A stretch of DNA of 64,000 nucleotides from Margaritifera margaritifera (GCA_029931535.1 JAQPZY010001638.1:6193501-6257500); one strand, 5' to 3'. Counted from the first letter of the stretch, positions 36,851 through 48,505 are shown. The notes: a model not told the origin generated them from the sequence alone. Program-made: numbers and translations.

Positions 36851-38470
36851 AAAAGAGTGCCCAAAAAGCTTAATGTCGCCAAATTGAAACAGAAGGACGT
36901 GAAACAGGTATTTGTCGAAGGACTCTGCAGCCAACTGGTTACAATCGATACAAACTCAGAGAATGTCGAGGAAAACTGGGCATCCTTCAGAGACTCTGTG
37001 TACTCAACCGCATCCAAAACCCTCAGTCCCACCACACTTAAACATCAAAATTGGTTTGACGAGAACGATGCTGCCATACAGAGATGTCTGAACGAGAAAC
37101 ATCGGCTACAGAAGGCCTATTTAGAAGACAGCACATCATCATCTAAGAAGGGAGCCTTCAACAACATCAAGAAGACTGTCTAATGCAAACTCAGAGTATT
37201 GCAAGACTCGTGGCTGAGCAATTAGGCAGATGAGATTCAGTCCTACGCAGACAGGAATGACATGAAGAACTTCCATGATGCTTTGAAGAACGTTTACGGG
37301 CAACAATCATCAGGAACATCTCCAATACTGAGTGTTGACAGCGCCACACTACTCGTTGACCAGGAAAATATATTTCAAAGATGGGCAGAACACTTCAAAA
37401 ACATCCTCAATCAACAGTCATCTATCAGTGACGAGGCAATTGATCGACTGACCCAAGTGGAAATCAACATATCACTTACTGATCCTCCAGACCTCACTGA
37501 AACTGTGAAAGCAATCGACATGCTTTCAAATAGCAATGCACCTGGAGCAGATGCTATACCAGCAGAAGTCTACAAAGCCGAAGGCTTGCACATGGCACGA
37601 AAACTGACTGAAATCTTCCAGTCAATGTGGACTCAGGGAACTATATCCCAGGAGTACACGGATGCATACATCGTCCACTTGTACAAACGGAAGGCAACAG
37701 ACAATCCTGTGACAACCATCGGGGCATCTCCTTGCTGTCAATAGCCGGCAAAATCCTTGCCACAATTCTGCTGAATCGTCATGTGCATCATCACATCGAT
37801 CAAGGGTTCCTGCCAGAGAGTCAGTGTGGCTTCAGGAAAGGACGAGGGACCACAGACATGGTGTTTGCAGTTCGTCAACTCAGGATAAATGCCAAAAACA
37901 AAACTCCAACCTGTACACGATATTCATTGACCTGACAAAAACCTTTGACACAGTCAGCCGTGGAGGCCTTTGGATGAAAATGGCAAAATTTGGTTGCCCA
38001 GAGAAATTCATCAATATGGTTTGGCAATTCCTTGATGGTATGCTCGCTCGTGTTGAGGATGACGGTGAGTCATCTGAACCATTCCCAGCCACCAATGGAG
38101 TCAAACAAGGCTGTTTTTGGCCCCAACCCTCTTCAGTATGATGTTCTTTGCCATGCTTACTGATGCCTTCCGTGACTATGACACTGGGATCGACATTAGA
38201 TACCGGACTGGCGGCAAGCTGTTCAATCTGAGAAGACTACAAGTTAAAGGAAGAGACTGTTCGTGATCTCTTATTTGCTGACGACTGTTCCCTGAACGCC
38301 AAATCTGAGTCTGACATGCAACACAGTGTGGACCATTTCTCTTCAGCTTGTGACAATTTCGGTCTCACAATCAGTATCGAGAAGACAAAGGTGATGCACC
38401 AACATGCACCAGGAAAGCCTTACGTAGAGCCTACCATCATAGTAAATTGCCAAAACCTCCTGGAAGTGGA
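36850..38470 (+). pseudogene. LINE reverse transcriptase, frameshifted
   Basis: The linker WFDENDAAIQRCLNEKHRLQ ends in a stop at about 37182. It resumes at 37262 with NFHDALKNVYG, then WAEHFKNILNQ, then NSNAPGADAIPAEVYKAEG (fingers). A frameshift near 37725 leads to HRGISLLSIAGKILATILLN and GFLPESQCGFRKGRGTTDM. A further shift near 37910 leads to motif A, YTIFIDLTKTFDTVSR, with both acidic residues present. Motif B is NGVKQGCFWPQ, frame-broken. Motif C is LLFADDCSLNAKSE at about 38268-38300, catalytic pair intact, followed by GLTISIEKTKVMHQ. At least four frame breaks occur. Confidence 0.87.
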
Positions 38471-38505
38471 CCGGTTCACCTTTCTCAGCAGCACACTGTC
38501 ACGTG

Positions 38506-38704
38506 CAGTGGCGGCGCGAAGGCTTGAGGCGCCGTGGGCAATGTTCTTTAGTGGCACCCCTACTTTGCCACAGAGAACAGATTTTATGTCTGTTGCCAAC
38601 CTCCAACCCTCAACCCCCCATCTACGCCCAGGTTACTGACGCAAAAAAGATCCCGACGGCACCCCCTTCGCCCAGCACAATTGACCCCCCTCGCGCCGCC
38701 ACTG
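38506..38704. mobile_element. hAT-like non-autonomous element with 8-bp target duplication
   Basis: A 199-bp insertion starting CAGTGGCGGCGCGA and ending TCGCGCCGCCACTG, perfect 14-bp inverted termini in the CAG...CTG form of hAT elements. It is flanked by GTCACGTG (38498-38505) and CTCACGTG (38705-38712), an 8-bp duplication with one mismatch. The GC-rich, non-coding interior contrasts with the surroundings. It interrupts the second LINE between the reverse transcriptase core and the C-terminal region, so it is the youngest layer of this nest. Confidence 0.93.
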
Positions 38705-38712
38705 CTCACGTG

Positions 38713-39434
38713 CAGTCCACATCGATGATGAAACCAACGCCAGAATTGCTAAAGAAAGTGTGTACTTTGGCAGACTATATGCAAATGTGTGGGTGCGCAG
38801 AGGCATCAGTCTACAAACATAACTTAAGGTTTACACAATCATTGTGTTGCCAACCCTGCTGTATGCTTGCGAGACCTGGACGGTGTACAGAAGACATACA
38901 AAGAAACTGTACCATTTTCACATGGGCTGCCTGAGGAAACTGATGAGGATACGATGGCAGGACAGGGTCCAAGACACTGAGGTCCTCATACGGGCAGGAA
39001 TTCCAAGCATCCACACTCTGCTGATGAAATCACAGTTGTGATGGGGAGGCCGCGTCACAGGGATGTCAGAAGTGCGACTACCAAAGAAGATCTTCTATGG
39101 CGAACTGAAGGAGGGGAAACGTTCTCAGGGTGGTTTGAAGAAACGCTTCAAAGATTCCCTCAAGTCATCCTTGAAACACTTCAACGTTGATGCTGAGTCT
39201 TGGGAAGATCTCACACAAGATCGCTTCACCTGGCGGAGTCTCATCCATACTGGAGCTACAGACTTTGAACGGATTAGAACTGCAGAGGCATTGCAGAAGC
39301 GTGAGCTGCGTAAATCTCAGCATTGCAGCACGTCCTCTATTGATCAAGCAAACCCAAGCAGCATCTCCTGTCAAGTGTGCCACAGACAGTTCCGAGCACA
39401 AATTGGCCTGATCAGCCACTCGCGTATTCACTGA
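38713..39434 (+). pseudogene. LINE C-terminal region with C2H2-type finger
   Basis: After the hAT-like insertion the reading resumes in several frames: ETWTVYRRHTKKLYHFHMGC, then LRKLMRIRWQDRVQDTEVLI (38870-38995), then WGGRVTGMSEVRLPKKIFYG, then EGKRSQGGLKKRFKDSLKSS (open frame 39063-39434). The end reads CQVCHRQFRAQIGLISHSRIH, a classical C-X2-C...H-X3-H finger that terminates this LINE type and probably contacts nucleic acid. The last 123-codon piece is the best preserved part of the element. Confidence 0.86.
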
Positions 39435-39689
39435 AACCAAACCAGCTAGTGATGGCATGGCCATCATCGAAATCGAAGGACGAACAACAACAACAACAGA
39501 TTCATTCCAACTTTTGGCATACGAATTTGTCCTCATTTAGCAGCAGCACAAATAAATCTTGCAAATGCTGCAAAGTTCTTTATTCCTTAATCTCCATTTT
39601 AGTTGTAAAAAAATAATGAAAATAATACTTGATATTTGTCAGTTCAAAAATTCCCCGACAAATTCTCTCATTTTTCAGAGTAAATTCAA

Positions 39690-40200
39690 TGACGTCAGAG
39701 CCTCCTGCAGTGGCCATACGTCCCGGCATACAGACGGCTCCAAAGATAGAGACAAGGTTGAATCTGCCGTTGCAACACCTCATGACACCGTCTCAAGCCT
39801 ATTACAGAACAGAGGCTTCATTTTCACCGCTGAAATTACAGCCATGTTCAGATCTTTGAACTGTATTGAAACCTCCCAATAAACAAATTGTGTCATCTTT
39901 TCAGATTTCTTATCCATAATGAAAGCCTTTTAAAACCTGAAATTTGACAATCCCTTAATATTTAAAACCTTACAGAAACATGATTTACTCAAACAGTTTG
40001 GAAAAGTATAATGTACTGTTGGCTGCATAGTCACATTGGTATTAAGGGTAATGAAAGGGCAAATAAACACCCAAACCTGCCATGTAGTCATCCATTTTGG
40101 AATTGAAACTTCGTTATTCTTACTTCAAATATTACATAACTCAGCATCTTCATCATAATTTGCAATATATGTGTAATGAAAACTCCACAAACTTCAGAAT
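39690..40200 (+). pseudogene. RNase H domain remnant of the outer LINE
   Basis: The + strand reads HTDGSKDRDKVESAVATPHD (first catalytic Asp in T-D-G-S-K), then RGFIFTAEITAMFRSLNCIE (the A-E-x catalytic Glu), then a shifted FSDFLS (the S-D-S-L-type Asp). At about 40030-40065 it reads SHIGIKGNERAN, the conserved 'SH.GI.GNE.AD' end of LINE RNase H (the last Asp is replaced by Asn). The domain removes the RNA strand of the cDNA hybrid. It is separated from its reverse transcriptase by the inner LINE and is frame-broken. Confidence 0.8.
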
Positions 40201-41334
40201 AGCAAGGCAGTCATTGGAGAGTGACGTCACTCATATAGAACAAATCGCAGAGAAGAGGTGATATTGTGTCGATCGAGTATCGGATACACATACCTGGCTC
40301 ATGCATACCTCCTGAAGGGTGAACCTCGACCAGAGTGCATACCCTTTCAGTGTGTCGACTTCCACTTTGTGAGACCGAAGTTCTTTGATGTAAACTCATA
40401 AAAAAAGAAACTGTATGATGATGCACCACCCGATAACATCTTGGACTTATTGAGGGAATGCGGTTTATTTAACAAATTTTGACGCTATGTCTTACTGATT
40501 TTACATATTGTACCTTTTATCTTTTATTGTATACACCTGTTACAGAATTTTAACATCTTTACATTTTAATTTCTATCGTTTAGTGCTTCATGGTTATTTT
40601 TTATTGTAAGCTTATATCTTCCTATAGTTTTTTGGTTGAAATATATTATATTTACTTTTTAAAACTTTGCTTTTAAGCGGCACCTAACAGATAATATTGT
40701 GCTGACGCGCCTTTAAACCCTACTACATATATATATATATTTACACGCTAATAACTGAAGCCGACAAAAGTCTGTAGCCTCCTTTAGTTATAATGGTACA
40801 GAAAACTCTATTAGAGTGCATTCGATTAAACAACCTAAGTTGCTTGTGTAATAATCGTCAAATACGTAAGATCACTATTGATTCAAAATGCCGTCTGATT
40901 CAGAAGCTTATGAACTCTGATTTCTTTATTAATACAACTTTTACTTATTGACAAATTAGGACGTAAAGCTGCAGAAACAAAGTTTATGCTATACTACTTT
41001 ATTATCGAATCAGAAATGTCATCGAAGCACGCGCATTATCTGCAAATATTAATAACAAATACTGCATGATACAAATACAGCTTTAAAAACATTAAAGCTA
41101 TGAACTCCACTATAAAGTATTTGCAACTTATACGCGGGAATAAAGTTATGATAACTTTGGAATGACATACTGTGCCAATATGAATTAGGATAATTTTAAA
41201 ATTAAATTAGCTATAAAAGGTACAAACCCAATTAAGATGCTAAGTATACCCTGATTATTTTGTACATGTATGTACATTCATAGTAAGCTATTTAATGCAT
41301 GACTTTTGATTTATTTTGTAGTTGTTCGTTTATT

Positions 41335-41426
41335 TGTGTGATCCAACCTTTATTATAGTGTGCCTTCTACCTGTACTTGTGTGATCCAACCTATATTATA
41401 GTGTGCCTTATACCTTTACTTGTGGT
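41335..41426. repeat. ~46-bp direct duplication
   Basis: The block tgtgtgatccaacctttatt...accttacttg occurs twice in tandem with small differences. Flanking sequence (40726-41690) has no gene. A C17 run lies at about 41631-41647. Confidence 0.8.
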
Positions 41427-41784
41427 GCATTAAATACCTGGGGAGTTACGCTAAACTTTCAAAACAGAGATTTAAGATCGACCACTTTCATTGCCATACG
41501 TCAGCTAGATGATAAATATCCTAAGGCGATATTTCATATCTACATCTCTGAAGTGAGTTTGTTTGATAAATCATCGTTCATATAATATATGATTCGTCTA
41601 AAATATAAGACTGAGGTAATTGCACGTAACCCCCCCCCCCCCCCCCCAAAAAAAAAATGTTGTCTTTAAATTATAGAAAATATTTCAGAGAAGAAAGTTC
41701 AGAAAGCAAAGAAAGAATGAAAATAAGAAAGAAACAAACGTCAAGGAGATTGAAAACTTTGCTTAATATAATTCTTTCTCCTCT

Positions 41785-42340
41785 TTGTCTCTTGCCTTAT
41801 CCAACCTTTCTCTGATTACAACTCGTAAGTATCGGAATGAAACTCTATTTAAAGTGCGACTCATTCCTTCAATGTTATTTTATGGTCTGCCAGATAAACG
41901 AGTAGAGAAGTGGCAGGAAATAGAATCCACAATAAAGCAATATATATCAGACTCACTTGGTTGGATACAGAGGATTTTGAGGAAGAGAAAGCTCACTGAC
42001 TGAAATGAAAAGAACAAAGTTTACAAAGTACATAGATAAGGAAAACATTTTTCACATGTATCGCGATGTATGAAAGCAAACATCCCGTGTTGCTGCAGCG
42101 GCTTATATGGAAGTAAACCCTGCTTCCAGAGAATACGTCGACACAGAGCCAGAGGTTTGAATTGCGGAAGATTGCCCTATTCGTGTACGTCCTGCACGGA
42201 TAAATTTGTATCCAACCCTAAAGAAAGCATTCGAAGAAGGAAAGAAGGCATTTTACAACTGTGATAAACTAGTTATTGACGGGCATGCGTATGTGTTTGA
42301 TGACGTCAAAAAGAAGCCTGTGCTTGCTCCTAAGCAATAG
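41785..42340 (+). pseudogene. LINE ORF1-like pieces
   Basis: The first open piece (41785-42003) contains RKYRNETLFKVRL and LFYGLPDKRVEKWQEIESTI followed by KQYISDSLG. This resembles the 'FHGIPE...W..TE..I..FI...L' strand-helix part of LINE ORF1 proteins. After a frame break, PARINLYPTLKKAFEEGKKA, FYNCDKLVIDGHAYVFDD and VKKKPVLAP (about 42190-42335) read like the C-terminal end of the same protein. ORF1 binds element RNA. The gap between the pieces (about 42004-42180) is poorly preserved. Confidence 0.66.
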
Positions 42341-42409
42341 GGAGATGGCCAAGGCTTGAATACGACAGGTGAGAGAAAAAATGTCATATACAAGCATACT
42401 AGTTTAAAG

Positions 42410-43200
42410 TGTTTAACCTGGAACATTTCTGGCTTAGGTGGCAAAATATAATACAGTGATTTTAGAACTTATGTTTCAAATTTTGATATTATTGGTTTTG
42501 TAGAGACTTAGGCAGATGTTACAACGATATAGATGTTTGGTAGTTTTAGAATAAAAACATAAAAAGCAAAGACAAACTCTGGAGGTATAGCCGTATATGT
42601 ACGTGAGTCTCTTTTTATTCATTGGAAAATTTTTGAAGAACATGGCATTTCTAAAGACATTATTTAGCTAGTCATCACTTGTAACATAATTTTGCACTTT
42701 TATTTTTATAATACATGTGTATTTTGCCAGAATACTCATCCATTCACTCTCTGGAAATACATTTTCAATTAGAGAAAATGGTATCGCTAAATTAAAAGAG
42801 AAATACACAGATCATAAATCTATACTTGTTGACGATTTTAACATGCATACGAGTAGAGAACCCGATTTTAATAGGTATGATAGTACTATTGACCCACTTC
42901 TTGATTTGAATTATACGCAAGATACGGAATTAGATGATCGTGCAAACCAAAATCAAAGGGAGACAAACCAATATGGAGAAAAACTTCTTAATTTGTGCAG
43001 AATTAATTGACTCGGAATTTTGAATGTAAGGTGTGAGGCAGATAAAGGCATTGGAAAATATACATGTGTGCAAGATAATTCGGCTACTACGATAGATTAT
43101 GTTTTAGCTGATCAACTGATTTTTAGTTACTTATCTCCCTTTGGTGTTGATGATAGAATAGAATCAATACATATGCCAATATTAGTCTGTATTGAATTAT
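42410..43200 (+). pseudogene. LINE endonuclease pieces
   Basis: Begins KCLTWNISGLGGK, a typical 'L..NV.GL..K' first strand, then SNFDIIGFVET with the catalytic Glu. After breaks it reads SGGIAVYVRESL, then LVDDFNMHTSREPD (expected GDFN.R; the Gly is lost), then GEKLLNLCRIN and a stop. It resumes with GILNVRCEADKGIGKYTCV, TTIDYVLADQ and ESIHMPILV. The last block stands where 'SDH.P' is expected; the Asp is replaced by Ile while His is kept. Catalysis would therefore be lost even without the stops. Confidence 0.82.
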
Positions 43201-43849
43201 TCGACAGATATTTTCACAAGGGAAAGTCGGACAATTTAAACGTTACTCCGATGGATAAGTACATATGTGACAAAGCAAAAAGACCACAATTTGTCGAGTC
43301 ATTTACAACTTTATTTGCAAAGAGATCAGAAAATATAACAAGCAGTTGTTTAATAGGATCGTTTCAAGTTCGATTGAACTTTTAAATAATGTATATTATG
43401 ACGCTGCAAAAGAAATGAAAGTAAATGTTTCAAGAAGGGGAAATAATATTATTAATGTTAGTGTAAATTCGAAATCCCAGCTATGTTTTGATATAGATTG
43501 TAAGTTTGCCAAAAATACTGCTTTCAGGATGCCCCGAATGTTTCTGTTGAACAAAACATCTGAATTACTTAAAGAATATAAGTTTCATCGTAATGCTTAC
43601 AAAGCAATTTGCAGAAGTTTAAAAATAAAAACGGTATAAAAATGAGCTAAAAATACACTCTCACATCGTTTTATGCCAATGATAAAAAACAGTTTGAGCG
43701 ATTACTAAAGCAACCTGCGCCTACTGTAAATACCAGCATCCCCTGTTCAGCTTGGTATACATATTTTCTGAGCTTTTCAATATAACATACGAAGTCGAAC
43801 ATTTCCAAGATGATGAAAATCTGATTGTCCAGTGTGAACTTCTAGACAA

Positions 43850-44870
43850 TGTAATATCAGAGGAAGGGGTGAGAATTGCACTGTCATACCTAAAAAAAAC
43901 GAGAAAGCTGGTGGAATAGATGCTTTATCAAGTGATTTTTTAAAGAAACGCACTAGTCATATTATTACCCCAATACTCGCTCAGTTATTTAATAAATGAT
44001 TTGATACTGGGGGGTTTTCCCCACAAAACTGGTCAACAGCGATAATGACTCCAATTTTCAAAAAGGTGATACACGTAACCCATCCAAATATAGAGGAATA
44101 ATTTTCTTGCCAGTTTTAAGCAAGGTATTACACAAAATGAACTTCTGGGAGAAGAACGGGCTGGCTTCAGGTCTGCATACTCAGTAGTTGACAATATGTT
44201 CATACTATACACATTAATAAGCAAATATCAGAGGAAATCACGAGTGAGATTTTATGCCGTTTTTATACATTTTGCTCATGATCGAGTAGAGAGAAATCTT
44301 TTATACGATAAACTTTTAAAGTATAATGTAAGTACCAAAATGCTACGAATGATTAAAGCAATTTATAAAGATGTGATTGCTTGTGTTAACTCTAATAATT
44401 GTTTGAGCGATGTTTTTGATTATCCAAATGGAGTACGGCAAGGATGTGTTTTATCACCGTTACGTTTTGCTTTCTTTCTAAATGATCTTCAGAGTACTAC
44501 GGCAGATGAGTCTAGGGGGATATCACCAGAAACAATAGAAGTGTTTATATGGTTGTATGCCGATGATTTAATACAATTTCAGACACAGTGTTTCAGACAC
44601 AGTGTTTCAGGTACAGAAAATGTTAAATATATTGACAGAGTATTGTTCTCAATGGAAAGTATCGGTCAAACTTGGAGAAAAAAACCACAGTTGTTGTATT
44701 CCGTAGGGGAGGCTATCTACGTAGCTACAAGCAGTGGTAATATGGATCGGCAGAAATTACAACTGAAATATACTATAAAATATTTGGGCAGCATATTCTC
44801 CTCGAAAGTTCTTGATAAATGTGTCAGAAAATTCTGGCGTGTCAAGCAGCAAAAGCTATACAATAACTGA
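43850..44870 (+). pseudogene. LINE reverse transcriptase pieces
   Basis: Early fingers are badly broken (RIALSYLKK, LINDL-like pieces). GFRSAYSVVDNMFILYTLIS leads into the open frame 44196-44870. Motif A reads YAVFIHFAHDRVERNLLYD, where 'F.DF..AFD.V.R' is expected; the first catalytic Asp is His and a short deletion has removed AF. Motif B is NGVRQGCVLSPLRFAFFLND, well preserved. Motif C is WLYADDLIQF, both Asp intact. The frame ends at KCVRKFWRVKQQKLYNN. Confidence 0.87.
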
Positions 44871-45700
44871 AAAGTAATTTATCTAGATTTGGCAAATTAC
44901 CTGTACATACCCTGCTTCACATATTGGACACAAAGGTTTTGCCTATTTTGAACTATGGATCCGAAATATGGGGCTTCCATGAAGCAGCTGACATAGAATA
45001 GGTTCACATTGAGTTTTTCAAATTTATACTGGGTCTGTCAATACACACACCATATGTTTTTGTTTATCATTAATTAGGAAGAATGAACTTGAAAAACGTT
45101 CGATATATTCGAATTCGTAAGTACTGGTTTTTTATTTTAAATATGCCAAATAGCAGATTGCCAGGACAATGTTACAATTTCCAATTGAAATGATGTGAAA
45201 ACTGTAATTGTTGGGCAAATGATGTAAAAAATATATATATTATTAAAATATGAATATGGTAATGTTTGGGTAGGACAGGGTGTCACTGATAAACAACTGT
45301 TTATATAAATATTTAGTCAGCGATGTAAAAATATTTCCTTTCAAGAACTGACAGATGAGATTAATGGAATGGATATATTATCTTTTTATAAGTGTATTTA
45401 AGGTAACTTTACACAGCAGAAATATTTAGATGACCTAGGTGAGACGTATTTAGGTAACCTAATTTGTTGATTAAGAGCGTGAAATTTACCAATTAGAGCA
45501 AATACAGAAAGGTACGAATATATTCGCTATACAGATATATCGGATATGTAACACAGAAACAGAGAACGAGTATCACTTTATTGTGACATGTCCTATGTAT
45601 GCCGAACCAAGGAGAAATTATATACCCTTGAATATTATCAGAAATCCACACATCCCAAAATTCTACTCATATATACACATGTTTACTTGTAAAGCTAGGT
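44871..45700 (+). pseudogene. LINE C-terminal Cys/His region
   Basis: Frame-broken continuation: SRFGKLPVHTLLHILDTKVL, then PILNYGSEIWGFHEAADIE, then FKFILGLSIHTPY. After heavily decayed sequence comes ICNTETENEYHFIVTCPMY at about 45546-45600, matching the 'C..C...E.HF...C..Y' knuckle at the end of such LINE proteins (first Cys pair partly lost), then AEPRRNYIP. Stops are abundant. Confidence 0.72.
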
Positions 45701-45704
45701 ATGT

Positions 45705-45846
45705 ATTAAACTAGACAGTAATAAGAGTATTAAACTAGACAGTAATAAGAGTATTAAACTAGACAGTAATAAGAGTATTAAACTAGACAGTAATAAGAGT
45801 ATTAAACTAGACAGTAATAAGAGTATTAAACTAGACAGTAATAAGA
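45705..45846. repeat. 24-bp tandem repeat, about 6 units, inside the LINE 3' region
   Basis: The unit TATTAAACTAGACAGTAATA + AGAG repeats six times with no visible differences. It lies between the Cys/His knuckle and the 3' tail. The surrounding LINE is heavily mutated while the units are identical, so the array expanded long after the LINE died. Confidence 0.95.
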
Positions 45847-46011
45847 ACCGATTCCAATTTAAGACTCTTTTTAGGAAGTCTCATGAATTACACAGTCTTA
45901 AGTGCATGTAAACAGTAATGTTATACTAAGTATATATGTCTACCATGAAATGATGTACCGCATATTAAATTGTATGTACTTATGGGCCTTTGGTCTACAA
46001 TACGAATAAAG

Positions 46012-46086
<75 letters not shown>

Positions 46087-46105
46087 ATTATTATTATTAT
46101 TATTA
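46012..46105. repeat. (TTA)n microsatellite, probable LINE 3' tail
   Basis: About 31 ATT units with one interruption, beginning right after the LINE's aataaagatt 3' end. Confidence 0.95.
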
Positions 46106-47755
46106 CAGTCCAGCTCTCAAAAATATGTAAGTATGGATGTAGGTTCCGTTTGTTTCTTCGTGAGTTAAATAGCAACCTCCAAGCCTCCATGTATGATGTT
46201 TATATACTTAACTTTTGTCCATGATTGTAAGTTGTATGGTTATTTAAAAATAGAATCTTAACTTTTGTCCAATTGTTTACATAGTAATTTCATAGGCATT
46301 TCGCAATTAGACAGTTGTGACATGTATCAGGTAGGCCAGTATTTTCGTAGGCATATCGTAATTAGAGTGATGTGACATAGGTCATGTAGGCATGTGCATT
46401 TATGTACAGATTTTGGTAAACAAATTCATTCCTGTTCTAGAAGTTTGGTTCTAAAAGATCAGTCTGTAAGGAATCTATATTAGTTGTGTTGTTGAAATCA
46501 GACTTAATTTGAGAGGAATTATTTATTTACAATATTCATTGGAAATATAAAAGTGCTCATAGACTTTTGGATTAATACATGATTTGGGGATTTATGTGAA
46601 CTCATTCAAATATATTCTGGATTACATCTTTGTGGTATATCAGGACATTCAAGGCTATTGGAATTAAGTTGGAACATTCTATTATTTTGGACTTGTGATT
46701 AGGACATTTAGGATTATTTTGAATTTAACGCACAAATTGTAAGTGTCTTTTGAATTTTCACTTTAATTGTCTGGAAATAAATTGCTTGTTGGTTTTACTT
46801 ACACTACTGGTTTCACTTTCTTTCTGTTACATATTTTTAAGACCTAGAGTCGTTATACTTAGTTTCATAGAAGAAATATCCTATTATGTGCACCAGGTAT
46901 AAATAATGTACAACACTATATGAATTTAAGAATTTTAAATAAATTAGAAAATGTCTTTGTCAGAATATCGTTTCCTTCCTCAATAATGATTAACTGAAAA
47001 ATCATAATGCTTGCAACAATGTCCACTGTGAGGCCATATGGCGATCTGTAGCTAATTCATTCACGAAAATGAATTAATCCAGAGATATCGAACAACGGAA
47101 TACCTCAATGAAATTAAATTACAATTTATTTCAACCTGATTAAGTAAAATGCTTTGAGTAATTTTGAGTGAATTAATAAAATTAGTTGGCTTTAATGGTA
47201 TATATCGTAAGCTGATAAAGTGTGCAAAATAAAAAAATTTAAAACTCGTAAAATCAGTGATATCAATGTGTATTTTTAGCATATTTGGAAATGTATAGCT
47301 ATTCTCGTATCTTGACTGATACGGTCATCTGGAACCGGTCATCAAACATTGTGCTGTTTCTATTGAAATTAATTCTCCATTCATTATAGCAAATGTCAAA
47401 AATTTCAATTTTCCGATTTAACGCCCTTCAAAACCCTCACCCTTTGCTTTTCATGAAAATGACAACCACAGAAACAAATGAGAAATTAAGTTAGTTTTCA
47501 TTCAAAGAATGATAGTTCTAATTTTATCATCTTCACTGATCAAATGCAACATTCTGTTAAGATCTGATTGCCGGAAAAGAATCTTGACACAGGGACTGAA
47601 CCGTGTAATGTCAGAATGTCTACTGCTGTAATAATAATATCACTAAACCCAGACTATACAATTGGTTTGACTTGTGGGGACCGAGGTGTTAAGAAAAACC
47701 TATATAGGTATATTCCGCAAGGTATTGAGTGAAAATTTGTCAGATTGTGTGAACG

Positions 47756-47759
<4 letters not shown>
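46106..47759. other. AT-rich stretch, no recognised gene
   Basis: Frames are at most 73 codons and no motif is recognised. A short repeated phrase, 'cttaacttttgtcca', occurs at about 46207 and 46258. Confidence 0.5.
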
Positions 47760-47847
<88 letters not shown>

Positions 47848-47998
47848 CGCTCTCTCTCTCTCTCATTTGTAAGGGTCTGTCTTTTGTCTTCCTCTGTTTA
47901 TCTTTTTATCAATTCTTTATCTTTAATTTTTAGAACTTACCTATAAATATGCATCATATAGCCAGTATTGTGTGCTGACGTGCCGTTATACCCATTAC

Positions 47999-48052
<54 letters not shown>

Positions 48053-48108
48053 ATGCTTCCATCACTTCTTTCAAAACCACTTACATAACCCTTACCTGTA
48101 TATAAAGA

Positions 48109-48149
<41 letters not shown>
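47760..48149. repeat. Three (CT)n tracts in close succession
   Basis: CT tracts lie at about 47760-47864, 48003-48049 and 48111-48149, separated by 60-140 bp of unique sequence. Ser-Leu and Arg-Glu open frames through them are artefacts. Confidence 0.96.
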
Positions 48150-48152
<3 letters not shown>

Positions 48153-48307
48153 ATATAATCATAATTTCGTCTACAACCCTGCATTTCTAAATAGAAATCC
48201 AGTGGGGTTTGTGCATATACATAAGTGTTAAATTCCGTTTGCCAAGCGAATGAGTTCTCGTGCACCTAGAGTCCTTACTTTTGACCGTGTACTATCCTTT
48301 CTACACG

Positions 48308-48445
48308 ATGAGCGCATGTCCGAGTGGGTATTGTCACCGGTGAATAAAAGCTACGCGATGGGTGCCGTTACACGCGGCACGCGTTCGATTCCTGCTTGGA
48401 ACGAATTATGACTCTACAACGCGATTGAATATATTGGTATCATTA
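48308..48445 (+). repeat. tRNA-derived SINE candidate (Ser/Leu-type head)
   Basis: Starts GAGCGCATGTCCGAGTGGG, with an A box TGTCCGAGTGG (48317-48327). Further on, GCGTTCGATTCCTG (48381-48394) fits the B box. The spacing and the long region between boxes suggest a class II (long variable arm) tRNA ancestor. The 3' body runs into a TA/TG microsatellite, which may be the tail. No clear target duplication was found, and it is too diverged to be a tRNA gene. Confidence 0.68.
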
Positions 48446-48449
48446 TATA

Positions 48450-48464
48450 TCTATATATATATAT

Positions 48465-48505
<41 letters not shown>

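Larger units (their letters stand above)
35790..39498 (+). mobile_element. Second LINE, endonuclease plus reverse transcriptase plus C-terminal zinc finger
   Basis: A nearly complete LINE of the type often misannotated in animal genomes as 'craniofacial development protein 2-like'. It has a 5' leader (about 35790-36186), endonuclease, reverse transcriptase and a C-terminal region ending in a C2H2-type finger. A stop at about 39433 is followed by a short 3' end with an (AAC)n tail at about 39485-39498. It lies in the same orientation inside an older RNase H-bearing LINE, and itself contains a 199-bp hAT-like insertion at 38506-38704. Several frameshifts and stops show it is no longer active. 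The 5' edge is approximate. Confidence 0.85.
34441..40725 (+). mobile_element. RNase H-bearing LINE (Jockey/Nimb-like), split by a second LINE
   Basis: A + strand reverse transcriptase part (34441-35430) and a + strand RNase H part (about 39690-40200) belong together by family architecture, but are separated by a nearly complete LINE of another type (about 35790-39498). A 3' region follows, with the block ctgacgcgcctttaaaccc at about 40702-40720 and then a short TA tract that may be its tail. The assignment to an RNase H-containing clade rests on recognising the domains, not on a tree. The linker expected between reverse transcriptase and RNase H is not visible and is probably deleted. Confidence 0.7.
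41690..46105 (+). mobile_element. Decayed full-span LINE ending in (TTA)n
   Basis: In order on + are ORF1-like pieces (41785-42340), endonuclease pieces (42410-43200), reverse transcriptase pieces (43850-44870), a C-terminal Cys/His region (to about 45700), a 24-bp tandem array, and a 3' end leading directly into (TTA)n. The final non-repeat bases read atgggcctttggtctacaat and aataaag before the trinucleotide tract, which probably serves as the element's 3' tail. Stops and shifts are frequent in every domain. The start is approximate. Confidence 0.82.
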
